NCBI GenBank assembly: GCA_910588435.1
Contig: CAJUPL010000022.1
Span: 1 to 29,708 of the forward strand
Origin: an uncultured Eggerthellaceae bacterium
GTDB lineage: Bacteria > Actinomycetota > Coriobacteriia > Coriobacteriales > Eggerthellaceae
Direction of reading: 5' to 3'
Length of the DNA: 29,708 nucleotides
Shown: positions 5,734 to 13,414 of the stretch, piece by piece
Layout: the number at the start of each line of letters is the position of its first letter
Numbering within the stretch: position 1 is the first letter of the stretch
The notes under the pieces: model-generated
Told to the model about the DNA's origin: nothing
Databases searched by the model: none
Seen by the model: only the letters and a program-made list of their open reading frames with translations
Translations under genes and position numbers: made by a program

Positions 5734-6948
5734 ATGAAAGTGAAGGTTAGCAGGGATCCAGATGGTGTGTGGAAGTGCAGGCCGTATCTGGGAACTGACA
5801 AAATGACACGTAAGCGTATCCGCCCGTCAAAGCGCTTTCCTGAAGCAAAGACAGAAGAAGAGGCGCAGGCTCTAGCTGAAGCTTGGGCTGCTAGCTTGGC
5901 TCCATTCGCTTTGCATGCCACGCTTCCCTATGTGCCTGAAGTGCTGTATCGCTACATCGCGTTCCGTGATGCGGAGGGTACTCCCTACAACACCGTGCGT
6001 ACATACACTTCGCTTGTCAGATGTCACATCGAACCCAGGATGGCGCACGTGCATCCAGACGACGTGAAGCCCTATATGATTTCTGCTCTCTATGAGGAGC
6101 TCTTGATCTGTGGCGGACGAAATGGCAGTGGGATAAGCCCTAATACCGTGATTCAGATGCACTGGTTCTTGCGCAAAGCATGGCGGTGGATGGTGGCTGA
6201 AAGGCTCTCGTCTTTCAACCCCATGCTCTCAGTTGAGCACCCCAAGGCCATCAAGGTGAAGGCCAGGGCATACACAGGGCGCGAGTTCTCTGTGCTTGCC
6301 AACTGGCTAAATGAGGCCATCAAGGCCCCGGGCATGTCCAGGAGCGAAGTCCTGATGCGCAATGTGGCATTCGCTGCTTCCCTGGCGCTTTGGAATGCGG
6401 AGCGCGTGGGTGAGGTCTGCGCGAATATCCGTACAGATGCTGAGCTGTTCCGTGAGGTCATGCGCGTGTCATACACCGCAGTCGAGAAGCCGGGTGGTGT
6501 TGTGCGCCAGCCCCGCACGAAAGGCGGCAAGGTTCGAAACGTTGCCATGGATACGGGTGTCTGCGATGACATACGCGCGCACTGGGAGTGGCAGGAGGGA
6601 TATCTGCCCACAGAGACCAAAGCCCACCCCAGGGATTCGCTCACCATCTGCACCACCTATCAAGGCACCATCATGCGCCCTTCCATGGTCTCACATGAGT
6701 TCTCCAAGATTCGTGATGAGCTGGGGCTTCCAGAGGATACCAGCTTTCACACGCTCAGGCATACCCATGCAACCTGGATGCTGCTCAATGGCGGTACCTT
6801 AGCTGACGTGATGGAGCGGCTTGGGCATGAGTCCTCATCCACCACACTAGATAACTATGCGCACATGCTTCCAGGGCGCGACCGTGAGGCTGTGCGTGCT
6901 TTTAGGGCTGCTGCTGACAGGGTGATGGAAAGGGATTGGTATAGCTGA
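5734..6948 (+). CDS. Second tyrosine recombinase
   Basis: A 404-aa phage-type tyrosine recombinase. The frame stays open upstream, but AAGGAGGT (5721-5728) lies just before the ATG at 5734. Residues about 1-55 are an AP2-like arm-binding region (VWKCRPYLG, KRFPEAKTEEEAQ), about 65-165 the core-binding domain, and about 180-385 the catalytic domain. Arg224 (NAERVGEV), Lys263 or Lys266, His339 and Arg342 (HTLRHTH), His365 (RLGHES) and Tyr375 (LDNYAHM) are all present, so it should be active. It is clearly different in sequence from the tRNA-adjacent integrase and is encoded in the lytic direction. Possible jobs are excision or resolution during lytic growth, inversion of DNA elsewhere, or integration of a nested element. 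The recombinase family is sure; the role is open. Confidence 0.93.
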   Translation: MKVKVSRDPDGVWKCRPYLGTDKMTRKRIRPSKRFPEAKTEEEAQALAEAWAASLAPFALHATLPYVPEVLYRYIAFRDAEGTPYNTVRTYTSLVRCHIEPRMAHVHPDDVKPYMISALYEELLICGGRNGSGISPNTVIQMHWFLRKAWRWMVAERLSSFNPMLSVEHPKAIKVKARAYTGREFSVLANWLNEAIKAPGMSRSEVLMRNVAFAASLALWNAERVGEVCANIRTDAELFREVMRVSYTAVEKPGGVVRQPRTKGGKVRNVAMDTGVCDDIRAHWEWQEGYLPTETKAHPRDSLTICTTYQGTIMRPSMVSHEFSKIRDELGLPEDTSFHTLRHTHATWMLLNGGTLADVMERLGHESSSTTLDNYAHMLPGRDREAVRAFRAAADRVMERDWYS

Positions 6949-6975
6949 GGGATGTGGCGTAGCGATCAATTCCGT

Positions 6976-7025
6976 CGGGAGGTACAGGGGCTTTTGATTC
7001 GAAGCTATCGCCTCTGCACCTCCCG
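6976..7025. repeat. 16-bp imperfect inverted repeat after second recombinase
   Basis: Arms at 6976-6991 (starts CGGGAGGT) and 7010-7025 (ends ACCTCCCG) pair at 14 of 16 positions, one of the other two being a G-U in RNA. The loop is 18 nt. No T-run follows, so it is a poor intrinsic terminator. It lies in the 140-nt gap upstream of the ParB-like operon and could be a transcript hairpin, a partition-like site or a recombination site. Confidence 0.5.
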
Positions 7026-7088
7026 CTGGACTTGCTTGCAAGCATCAGTTGTCCACATGAAGCCGAATGATGACGGAAAGAGGATCTG

Positions 7089-7349
7089 ATGGAAGAAGGG
7101 AAGGCGAAGCTGATGACGCTTGCGGATGTGAACGCATTCGTGAACGCATATGACGCAGAGTCTGAGAAGAAGAGACGCCTTCTGGGCATAGGTTGCACCT
7201 ATCGCGTAGCTGTGCCTTCGGTGGCATTGCTCACAGAGATCGCACGCGTCACTGATTCAAGGGTGCAACCCACTGGCTCTGAAGGATATATGTCAGTCCG
7301 ATACAGAGGGCTCACGTTCTATTACAAGTCTAGGAGGGATGCAGCATGA
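7089..7349 (+). CDS. Hypothetical protein upstream of ParB-like gene
   Basis: An 86-aa protein with AAAGAGG before the ATG. It has an N-terminal helix (LADVNAFVNAYDAESEKKRRL) and a C-terminal strand-rich half ending YMSVRYRGLTFYYKS. Its stop overlaps the ParB-like start in an ATGA, so the two are co-translated and may work together. No family recognised. Confidence 0.7.
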   Translation: MEEGKAKLMTLADVNAFVNAYDAESEKKRRLLGIGCTYRVAVPSVALLTEIARVTDSRVQPTGSEGYMSVRYRGLTFYYKSRRDAA

Positions 7350-8701
7350 GCAGCGTTCTTGAGAGGATCCGGCTTGCGGATGTGCGCGTGAATCCGAACA
7401 ACCCGCGCCAGGATTTCGGTGACCTAGAGGCGTTCGCGGCCGGCTTTCAGCTGAACCCGATGCATCCAGGAGAGCCGTTCAATCCCATATGGGTGGTGAG
7501 AGATGGGAATGTGTTCCGCCTCACTGATGGGGAGCGCCGCTTCAGGGCGATGCAAGTCAACAAGATCGATGAATGCGATGCGATAGTTTGGGACAGCTTT
7601 GAAGAGTCAGATGCAGCCGTGGCCATGGTGATCACGGATGACAAGATGCATCTGAAGGATGTTGAGATGTCCAGGGGAGTGCAGCAGATGCTCGCTCTGG
7701 GGGTTCCGGAGGAGAAGATTGACCGTGCGGCCGGTCTTGAGAGCGGGTCAGCGAAGAAGGCACGTGCGGCAAGGGATGCAGCAGGGGACGCAGTCTTTCA
7801 GATGTCTCTTGCGCAGAGCTTCGCAATAGCGGACGCCAAGGCTGTGGGAGACGATGAAGCTGCATCAGCCATAGCCGAGTGCGATCCAGAAGAACTCCGA
7901 TGGGGCAAGCCCGCATGGGAGGACATAGCTCATGACTATGAGCGCCATAGGAAGAACATGGCCATCTATGACTTCGTCAAGGATATCTGTAAAGAGGGTG
8001 GCATAGAGCTAGTGAAGACGCGCCCCAAAGGATATAGGGTTCACAAGACGATATATCTGAGATCCTCTTGGGGGCGTGATCAGATCCAGGAGAAGATAGA
8101 GAAGAATTCTCCGCCTTTCTGCGTGGCCATGAAGAAGCCAACGATGAATGGGTATCTTGATGATTGCGAGATATGCGTTCCGGATGAGAGGTCTGAGGAA
8201 GAGCTAGAGGCAGAGGCCAAGGCCAAGAGGATCCTAGCTGAGGACAAGGCTTGTGCAAGGCGCCGCGCCTGCTGGATGGCTGAGCATATGAAGACTGATC
8301 CGCCGCTTAAGGACCTGGATACATGCCTTGATTTCTTCGGTTTGAAGAAGCGCAATTCCGAAAGCGTCACGAACTTCGTAAAGCTTGTGAAAGATGACGA
8401 CATCGATGCCGGATCCATTGCGCACAAGGTTGATCCTTGGGATATAGCCCACCTTTGGCCTGAGGTGGATGATGACAGCAAGAATCTGTCCAAGTATCTC
8501 ATCAATGGAGATGAGGGCGCTTACTGGAGTGATTTCTACTTGCGCGAAGACATCACTGGCTTCATCTGGTTCATGCAGGCGCTTGAGGCTGATGGGTATG
8601 CATGCGAAGACCATGAAACCGCTCTGATTGCAAAGTGCAATACGTGGCTCAAGCAGAATCCGGAGGCCAAGACTGATGATCCTGAGGGTGATGGCGAATG
8701 A
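7346..8701 (+). CDS. ParB/Spo0J-like protein
   Basis: A 451-aa protein. Residues about 5-95 are a ParB N-terminal (ParB/Srx fold) domain: NPNNPRQDF (16-24), a strand NPIWVVRDGNVFRLTDG, and the ParB box II motif GERRFRA (62-68). Residues about 105-140 look like the ParB helix-turn-helix (VPEEKIDRAAGLESGSAKKAR). The remaining 300 residues are charged and unrecognised, longer than in plasmid ParB. No ParA gene is seen near it. The ParB CTP-binding fold is used by partition proteins, transcription regulators and some phage nucleases or methylation-linked proteins, so a role in replication or gene control is as likely as partition. Confidence 0.8.
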   Translation: MSSVLERIRLADVRVNPNNPRQDFGDLEAFAAGFQLNPMHPGEPFNPIWVVRDGNVFRLTDGERRFRAMQVNKIDECDAIVWDSFEESDAAVAMVITDDKMHLKDVEMSRGVQQMLALGVPEEKIDRAAGLESGSAKKARAARDAAGDAVFQMSLAQSFAIADAKAVGDDEAASAIAECDPEELRWGKPAWEDIAHDYERHRKNMAIYDFVKDICKEGGIELVKTRPKGYRVHKTIYLRSSWGRDQIQEKIEKNSPPFCVAMKKPTMNGYLDDCEICVPDERSEEELEAEAKAKRILAEDKACARRRACWMAEHMKTDPPLKDLDTCLDFFGLKKRNSESVTNFVKLVKDDDIDAGSIAHKVDPWDIAHLWPEVDDDSKNLSKYLINGDEGAYWSDFYLREDITGFIWFMQALEADGYACEDHETALIAKCNTWLKQNPEAKTDDPEGDGE

Positions 8702-8949
8702 CCTCAGAAGGAGAGAAGGCGCCACCCTTCTCGCTTGACCGCCCTGGTGTCCAGGAGGCTATCAGGGTTGCTGAGGAGAAGAGGCGCAAGAGACCGGTTG
8801 ACCTATGGGAGTTCGACGTTCACTTCATATGCACTCAAGACACGTTCGATGAGATCTTGATGGTGCTGAAAGCCCATTCCATCATCTCCAAGTTCTGGAG
8901 AAGGTATCCGCTGACCAGGGGGAAGGTGGTGGAAGATGGCAAAGAGTGA
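8698..8949 (+). CDS. Hypothetical protein between ParB-like and replication genes
   Basis: An 83-aa protein starting in an ATGA overlap with the ParB-like stop and overlapping the next gene by 14 nt. Pattern: Pro-rich start, a basic helix (AIRVAEEKRRKRPVDL), then FDVHFICTQDTFDEILMVLKAH. No family recognised. Its position suggests a role in DNA replication. Confidence 0.65.
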   Translation: MTSEGEKAPPFSLDRPGVQEAIRVAEEKRRKRPVDLWEFDVHFICTQDTFDEILMVLKAHSIISKFWRRYPLTRGKVVEDGKE

Positions 8950-9358
8950 ATGGTTCAAGCTGGATGAGAACTTCTACACCACCCCTGAGTTCTTGCGGAT
9001 ACGCAAGCATCACGGGAAAGCAGCAGCTTTTGATGCGGTCGTCTTGCTGTCGCTTCTGGCTGAGCTCGATGGGGAGATCCATCTATCTGATGTGGGGCAT
9101 ATGGAACGGCTCAAAACCGCATTCGGAAAGTCTGAGAAGGGGCTGCGAGGGCTGCTTGGCAAGTTCGCCTCATGCGGGTTGTTCAAGCGGGACCTATACG
9201 AAGGAATGGACGTCATCACATCAGATAGGGCCTATAGGGATGCCCAGAGCCGCAAGAGGAGACGTGAGGTTGGTCGAGAGAACGCTGAGAAGCGCTGGGG
9301 ATCCGGCGGAGAAGATGGAGGTGAGGCGGATGCGAGCATGCAGACAGCGCCGAGATGA
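8936..9358 (+). CDS. Replisome-organizer-like protein, probably frameshifted
   Basis: A 140-aa protein whose first about 95 residues (WFKLDENFYTTPEFLRIRKHHG, VLLSLLAELDGEIHL, GLRGLLGKFASCGLF) resemble the N-terminal winged-helix domain of phage replisome organizers of the DnaD/Phage_rep_org_N type. Such proteins bind the phage origin and recruit the helicase loader. Then comes a basic stretch AQSRKRRREVGRENAEKRW, common in these proteins. The frame stops at 9358, but the +1 frame directly after reads like the usual low-complexity linker, so the protein may have lost its C-terminal domain by a one-base change. No helicase loader or DnaB gene is visible in the window. Confidence 0.65.
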   Translation: MAKSEWFKLDENFYTTPEFLRIRKHHGKAAAFDAVVLLSLLAELDGEIHLSDVGHMERLKTAFGKSEKGLRGLLGKFASCGLFKRDLYEGMDVITSDRAYRDAQSRKRRREVGRENAEKRWGSGGEDGGEADASMQTAPR

Positions 9359-9539
9359 TGCAGATGGCAATAGCAATGGCATAAGCAATCGCAATGCTAT
9401 GAGCATTATTAGAAAAGAAGAGAAGAGAATAGAGACCAACCAGCTACCGTCACGGTTTCACCCGAGACGACCTGAAACGCCCCGTTGCAACTTGAGCTCA
9501 CCATGCTTGCAGCTTGCGTTTCACCAGGTCAGGGGGTAG
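9354..9539 (+). pseudogene. Out-of-frame tail of replisome-organizer-like gene
   Basis: In the +1 frame from 9354 the translation begins DDADGNSNGISNRNAMSII and continues RKEEKRIE, an Asn/Ser-rich stretch followed by charged residues. This is typical of the linker in phage replication initiators, and it joins naturally to the upstream protein if one base is removed. After about 9445 the frame no longer looks protein-like and stops at 9539. No slippery heptamer is evident at the junction, so decay or a sequencing error is more likely than programmed frameshifting. Confidence 0.4.
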
Positions 9540-9541
9540 CT

Positions 9542-10168
9542 ATGTCCATTTGCGAGAAGTGTCAGAACTTCCATGGCAACGTGTCGAATGACCAGGTCAA
9601 GTGCCATAAACCGAATGGATCCACTGTGCTGCAGAACGGCAAGAGGACCCGCTGTCGGGACTTCGTGCCCATTGGCGATGCGGCGCCCGAACGTGTGGTC
9701 TTTGACGTTGATCATGCTGTTGATTCGGAGATTGAGAACGCTCCGAATCCGTACGCAAAACGCGAGAGAAGCGAACCGCGCAAGGGTATCCAGATCCAAA
9801 GCACGAAGCGAACCTCTCCGCAAGTTCCAAGCGATTCTCTGAAGGAATCTCATCCGAAGTCCAGAGCCGAAGAGCTTGGCTTCAAGGCTGTGTCACTGGA
9901 AGCGCTTTCGTTGGCGAGACGGATCGATGCTGATACCGACATCAAGCGGATCAGGGACATCCTGGATGCCTTCTGCGCATCAACCGATGAAGCGTGGGAG
10001 CGTGATGTGGACTTGTCTGGCAAGCCTCTCACGGACAAGAGCGCACGCAACCTAGCCAGCAGGATCGGCAGAGAGGCAAGGGAGCGAGGCCTTCCTGCGA
10101 AAGCATGCAAGCGAGCCAATGCCGTTTTCCTATTCAAGCCGCGACCCAAGGAGGAATCCAATGACTGA
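9542..10168 (+). CDS. Cys-motif protein of unknown function
   Basis: A 208-aa protein starting at an ATG with AGGGGG upstream; the frame is open to 9485 but no ribosome site supports that. The N-terminus has CEKCQNFHG, then Cys residues at about 21 and 38, a likely small zinc site (residues 4-38). The middle (about 60-110) is polar and probably disordered. Residues about 115-205 are helical (SLEALSLARRIDAD, KSARNLASRIGREARERG). Not recognised. It overlaps the next gene by 8 nt. Confidence 0.7.
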   Translation: MSICEKCQNFHGNVSNDQVKCHKPNGSTVLQNGKRTRCRDFVPIGDAAPERVVFDVDHAVDSEIENAPNPYAKRERSEPRKGIQIQSTKRTSPQVPSDSLKESHPKSRAEELGFKAVSLEALSLARRIDADTDIKRIRDILDAFCASTDEAWERDVDLSGKPLTDKSARNLASRIGREARERGLPAKACKRANAVFLFKPRPKEESND

Positions 10169-10922
10169 ACAAAAGAAGCCCATAGCTGATGAGATCGAAT
10201 CTGAGCAGCGCGCGCTAATCGAAGCGCAGGGACGTTACACCAGCGTGTTTGATGCTAACCGTGCGGCTCAAGATGGCCTGAGGGTATGGGGATGGATGCA
10301 TCGCAAGCCCATGGAAGAGGACGAGACCATCACCAAGTGGCTTGCACGCTACTTTGATGAGAAGCCTTGCTACCCAGACGGTTCGCCTGTAGCCTGGCGC
10401 GATGAAGTGACCGTTGAAACGCCATATGACAGCGAATCCGGAACACTGCAAGGCATCCATTACAACAGTGGCCCCGTGAAGATCCTCTCATTCGTTGGAG
10501 TGGATCACGAGAGGCTCGTTCGGTATAACCCCGAAACTGACACGTTGAAACGCCCTACCCCTCCCGCGCCAGATGCTGATGGGGTGAACACATGCGAAGG
10601 GGATACTGTCTACATCGCCCCGGAGCACGAGCATGACTGCGGCAAGGGATTATCTCAACTCCATGGTGAAGCTGGCCTGGCTGGAGTGAAATACGGAAAG
10701 CCCTATGAGGTCAGGAGCTTATATGAGCACAATGGGCAGAAGTTTGCGAGGCTAGCTAACCTAGAACGCCCATGGTGTCCTGTCTCATGGCTCACACATT
10801 GCGCCCCCGACAGCTTTGAGAAGCTGCGGGATGACATATGTGAAATGGCCGAAGCCAGTGCAGACGGCGCGTCGATGAGGGAATGGTCAGACCGCCTCAC
10901 AGCCCTCATAGAGAGGGGATAG
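10161..10922 (+). CDS. Hypothetical phage protein
   Basis: A 253-aa protein; the ATG at 10161 follows AAGGAGGAATCC, which decides the start over an upstream alternative. The first about 50 residues are helical. Residues about 60-150 form a strand-rich region (PDGSPVAWRDEVTVETPYD; GPVKILSFVGVDHERLVRYNP), followed by a second similar strand-rich region with EGDTVYIAPEHEHDCG. The end (SFEKLRDDICEMAEA onward) resembles a short helical segment seen at the C-terminus of many small proteins in actinobacterial and firmicute prophages. Function unknown. Confidence 0.65.
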   Translation: MTEQKKPIADEIESEQRALIEAQGRYTSVFDANRAAQDGLRVWGWMHRKPMEEDETITKWLARYFDEKPCYPDGSPVAWRDEVTVETPYDSESGTLQGIHYNSGPVKILSFVGVDHERLVRYNPETDTLKRPTPPAPDADGVNTCEGDTVYIAPEHEHDCGKGLSQLHGEAGLAGVKYGKPYEVRSLYEHNGQKFARLANLERPWCPVSWLTHCAPDSFEKLRDDICEMAEASADGASMREWSDRLTALIERG

Positions 10923-10924
10923 TG

Positions 10925-11107
10925 ATGCGTTGGATATACGTTGTGCAAGATGACGGCAAGGACGGCGCATTCCTCGGAGCTTTCGAGGATGAGAAAGACG
11001 CTAGCGAGTACGCAGAGCACATCGGTGCCGCGAAGGCTTACAGGGTACCGCTCTTCCCTCGAAGCTACCCCCTGACCCCGCTGTTCAGCGCAGAGAGGGG
11101 TGCATGA
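10925..11107 (+). CDS. Small hypothetical protein
   Basis: A 60-aa protein starting 3 nt after the previous stop with GAGAGGGG upstream. It has a strand MRWIYVVQDD and a helix DEKDASEYAEHIG, a small alpha/beta fold. It overlaps the next gene by an ATGA. No family recognised. Confidence 0.6.
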   Translation: MRWIYVVQDDGKDGAFLGAFEDEKDASEYAEHIGAAKAYRVPLFPRSYPLTPLFSAERGA

Positions 11108-11373
11108 TGGCTTGCGTTAAGGAATACATTGGCTGCAAGTCCATAGAAGCCATGAACTACGACGGCAACGGTCACGACCTGTGCAACATGTGGCTCACGG
11201 AGGAAGAGGTCACCCGCTGCCGGGATTGCAAGCATTATCAGCTTTGTGATGAAGGCTTCCCCATTTGCAATCGCGGATGGATTGTGGCCGCGAACGACCA
11301 AGGGTGCGAGCATGAGTTGCGTGTAGAGGTAGACCCCAACGGCTACTGTGCATGGGCGGAGCGTGATGAGTGA
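11104..11373 (+). CDS. Cys-rich zinc-binding phage protein
   Basis: An 89-aa protein (ATGATG at 11104 or 11107) in ATGA overlap with the upstream gene. It contains CRDCKHY (about 39-45), ICNRGW and GYCAWAERDE at the end, a pattern I associate with small prophage proteins of gut actinobacteria and firmicutes that bind zinc. The function is not known. It overlaps the PAPS-reductase-like gene by one base (TGATG). Confidence 0.65.
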   Translation: MMACVKEYIGCKSIEAMNYDGNGHDLCNMWLTEEEVTRCRDCKHYQLCDEGFPICNRGWIVAANDQGCEHELRVEVDPNGYCAWAERDE

Positions 11374-12125
11374 TGCGCTACATCTCTTGGTTCAGCGCGG
11401 GATGCTCGTCTTTCGTCGCAGCATACCTCATGCGAGACAAGTTGGATCACTGTGTCTACATAGACATCGCAGACCAGCATCCGGACTCAATGCGCTTCGT
11501 ACGAGACGCTGAGAAGCTTCTGGGACTTAAGATAGAGATCATCCGCTCAGAGGTTTACAAGGACGTTGATGACGTAAACGCGCGCGATAGATTCATGTCT
11601 GCTCCATGGGGCGCGCCTTGCACCAAGCATCTAAAGCGTGAGGTTCGTGAGCGTTGGGAGAAAGAGCACGACATATCACGTGACGATGTGTATATCTGGG
11701 GCTTCGATGCGTCAAAGAAAGAGCGCAAGCGCGCCATGAACACCACGAGCCGCATGACCTACGTAGATCACGAGTTCCCGCTAATCGATGCCGACCTCAC
11801 CAAGCCCGATGTTCATGCCATGTGCGAGGACTTGGGAATCAAGCGCCCGGCCATGTATGACTTGGGTTATCCGAACAACAACTGCATCGGATGCGTCAAG
11901 GGCGGGGCTGGTTACTGGAACAAGATCCGTGTTGACTTCCCAGAGGTCTTTGAGCTTCGCGCGAAGAGAGAGCGCGAGATCGGCGGCTCGTGCTTGAACG
12001 GCGTGTTCTTGGACGAACTAGACCCGAAAGCGGGCCGACTAGACGAAGTATTCCCAAGCTGCTCGATCATGTGCCAGCTTGCGGAAATGGATATGGAAAT
12101 GGATATGGAAATGGGTGATGAGTGA
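11373..12125 (+). CDS. PAPS-reductase-like PP-loop protein
   Basis: A 250-aa protein of the adenine nucleotide alpha-hydrolase superfamily in its phage form. The P-loop equivalent is WFSAGCSSFVAAYL (about 6-19). Further conserved blocks are DQHPDSMRF, GAPCTKHLKREVRERW (about 77-92), WGFDASKKERKRA, and a Cys pair in NNNCIGCVKGGAGYWNKI (about 166-183). Relatives activate a substrate with ATP (sulfate reduction, tRNA thiolation, DndC in DNA phosphorothioation). No partner genes of those pathways are visible, so the reaction here is unknown; modification of nucleic acid or nucleotide is possible. The C-terminus carries a short repeat (EMDMEMDMEM). Starts at TGATG after the previous gene. Confidence 0.8.
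   Translation: MRYISWFSAGCSSFVAAYLMRDKLDHCVYIDIADQHPDSMRFVRDAEKLLGLKIEIIRSEVYKDVDDVNARDRFMSAPWGAPCTKHLKREVRERWEKEHDISRDDVYIWGFDASKKERKRAMNTTSRMTYVDHEFPLIDADLTKPDVHAMCEDLGIKRPAMYDLGYPNNNCIGCVKGGAGYWNKIRVDFPEVFELRAKREREIGGSCLNGVFLDELDPKAGRLDEVFPSCSIMCQLAEMDMEMDMEMGDE
12083..12114 (+). repeat. 12-bp tandem repeat in the PAPS-reductase-like gene
   Basis: Unit GGAAATGGATAT repeated about 2.7 times near the 3' end of the gene. It encodes alternating Met and acidic residues and keeps the frame (12 = 4 codons). Copy number could vary between relatives by slippage. Confidence 0.8.
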
Positions 12126-12613
12126 TGACTAGATACCGCAAGAAGCCCGTAGAGGTGGAAGCATGGCAGGCGGGCAGCGACGAGAAGATGCCGGATTGGT
12201 TGTTCGATGCCATGGAGAAAGAGATAGCGTTTGAGCGAGTTGATGGGACTGGTTGGCTCATCAAAACCCTAGAGGGTGACCATTTCGGAAACGTAGGAGA
12301 TTACATCATCCAAGGCGTTCAAGGCGAACTGTATCCCTGCAAGCCGGACATCTTCGAACAGACTTATGAGGTGGTAGATGAGAGCCACTCCAAACAGCTG
12401 CTAACTACTCCAAAGCATGATCCCCGAGCAGGGTGGACGTGCAAACCGCATCTCGTAGCAAGAACGCTCGTAGGCTATAAAGAGCCGTGCTTTTGGCAAG
12501 CAGTCTGCGACTGCGGATGGATAGTGGGCGAGGACGGGACTCCGAACCTCAGCGAGTTCGAACACCTTGATAGCTACTGTGGAGGTTGTGGCGCAAAGGT
12601 GGTGCGGCGATGA
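12125..12613 (+). CDS. Conserved phage protein with C-terminal zinc ribbon
   Basis: A 162-aa protein. The first about 90 residues match a widespread phage family of unknown function: the start RYRKKPVEVEAWQ, then GDYIIQGVQGELYPCKPDIFEQTYE (about 58-82). The C-terminal half is an added Cys/His module (AVCDCGW, then SYCGGCGAK near the end) that may bind zinc, so this looks like a fusion of two small domains. Start at TGATG overlap with the previous gene. Confidence 0.75.
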   Translation: MTRYRKKPVEVEAWQAGSDEKMPDWLFDAMEKEIAFERVDGTGWLIKTLEGDHFGNVGDYIIQGVQGELYPCKPDIFEQTYEVVDESHSKQLLTTPKHDPRAGWTCKPHLVARTLVGYKEPCFWQAVCDCGWIVGEDGTPNLSEFEHLDSYCGGCGAKVVRR

Positions 12614-12798
12614 AGACCGTGATGGTGATATGCCCCAAATGTAATAGCGATACACCGGCTCCTGGCGAGGCATGCTACTACGATTGGGGTTACTCGGATT
12701 CTGGCGAGAGCGAACCTAGGAAGATTTGCTGCATATGGTGCGGAGAGCAGTTCGACGCCATCTGTGAACGTGACTGCATTGGCGTGGAGGTGAGGTGA
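12610..12798 (+). CDS. Small zinc-ribbon protein
   Basis: A 62-aa protein in ATGA overlap with the previous stop. It contains CPKC (about 8-11) and CIWC (about 41-44), plus further Cys residues, an obvious rubredoxin-like zinc ribbon. Function unknown. The start ATG lacks a strong ribosome site and probably depends on translational coupling. Confidence 0.7.
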   Translation: MKTVMVICPKCNSDTPAPGEACYYDWGYSDSGESEPRKICCIWCGEQFDAICERDCIGVEVR

Positions 12799-13046
12799 TG
12801 AGTGAGACCAACCTAGAGCACTACTTCGGCACTGCGAAGCAAGTGGCGGAGATCGTAGCGGGCATGTGCAACATGGTAGCGGATTGTCCAGGCTTGGGGC
12901 GTACATGCCCACTTGATGGTACAGAGCTATGCACTGCAATGGAGCTCCCTGTAGAGGCTTCGCCGGTCTATATAGCAAGCCCAAATCGCATGTGCGAGTT
13001 CTTGGAGCAGGAATACGCACATAGACCAGATGGGATGAGCCTATGA
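12798..13046 (+). CDS. Small Cys-containing hypothetical protein
   Basis: An 82-aa protein with GGAGGTG upstream of the ATG, starting in a TGATG overlap. N-terminal half helical (HYFGTAKQVAEIVAGM), then Cys residues at about 23, 30, 36 and 46 and a short Cys near the end. No family recognised. It overlaps the next gene by an ATGA. Confidence 0.65.
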   Translation: MSETNLEHYFGTAKQVAEIVAGMCNMVADCPGLGRTCPLDGTELCTAMELPVEASPVYIASPNRMCEFLEQEYAHRPDGMSL

Positions 13047-13405
13047 GCGATTGCAACACGAGGGCCTTCGATATCCCTAAAACCGGTGTGCCAGAAGTGT
13101 GCCAGAAGAGCGGATCAGAAGGCATCGTGGATGAGGTTGAGGAATCCATGTCTGAGCTGGGAGAAGACAGCTTTGAGATGCATCTTTTGGAACAAGATTC
13201 TCAGATAACAACTAATTATCAATATTCTCTTCTTGATGACTCATCTGATTGTCCGTTCTGTGGGTGCACGGCTCTTGCTGTTTGGTGGGATGAGGATTGC
13301 GAAGGATCCCGGCGCTTTTACATGCAGTGCGGAAGATGCGGAGCCCATGGCCCTGTGAGCGATAGCTATGAGGATGCAGCAATGGCGTGGGAGATGAGAG
13401 AATAA
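13043..13405 (+). CDS. Lar-like restriction-alleviation zinc ribbon
   Basis: A 120-aa protein. The last about 52 residues match the Lar (restriction alleviation) family pattern: CPFCGCTALAVWW, then YMQCGRCGAHGPVSDSYEDAA and AWEMRE at the end. Two CxxC pairs would hold zinc. Rac prophage Lar reduces type I restriction of phage DNA; most members of the family are untested. The N-terminal about 65 residues (acidic, many Ser/Gln) are an unusual extension and probably disordered. Last gene of the coupled early series. Confidence 0.7.
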   Translation: MSDCNTRAFDIPKTGVPEVCQKSGSEGIVDEVEESMSELGEDSFEMHLLEQDSQITTNYQYSLLDDSSDCPFCGCTALAVWWDEDCEGSRRFYMQCGRCGAHGPVSDSYEDAAMAWEMRE

Positions 13406-13414
13406 AAAAGCCGT

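Noticed and set aside
6153..6656. Long minus-strand frame over the second recombinase
   Set aside because: It is the reverse-strand shadow of a clearly coding gene; its translation has no domain and no ribosome site.
9359..9541. Programmed +1 frameshift making a full replisome organizer
   Set aside because: No slippery or stop-associated frameshift signal is evident near 9350; a simple mutation or sequencing error explains the pattern better.
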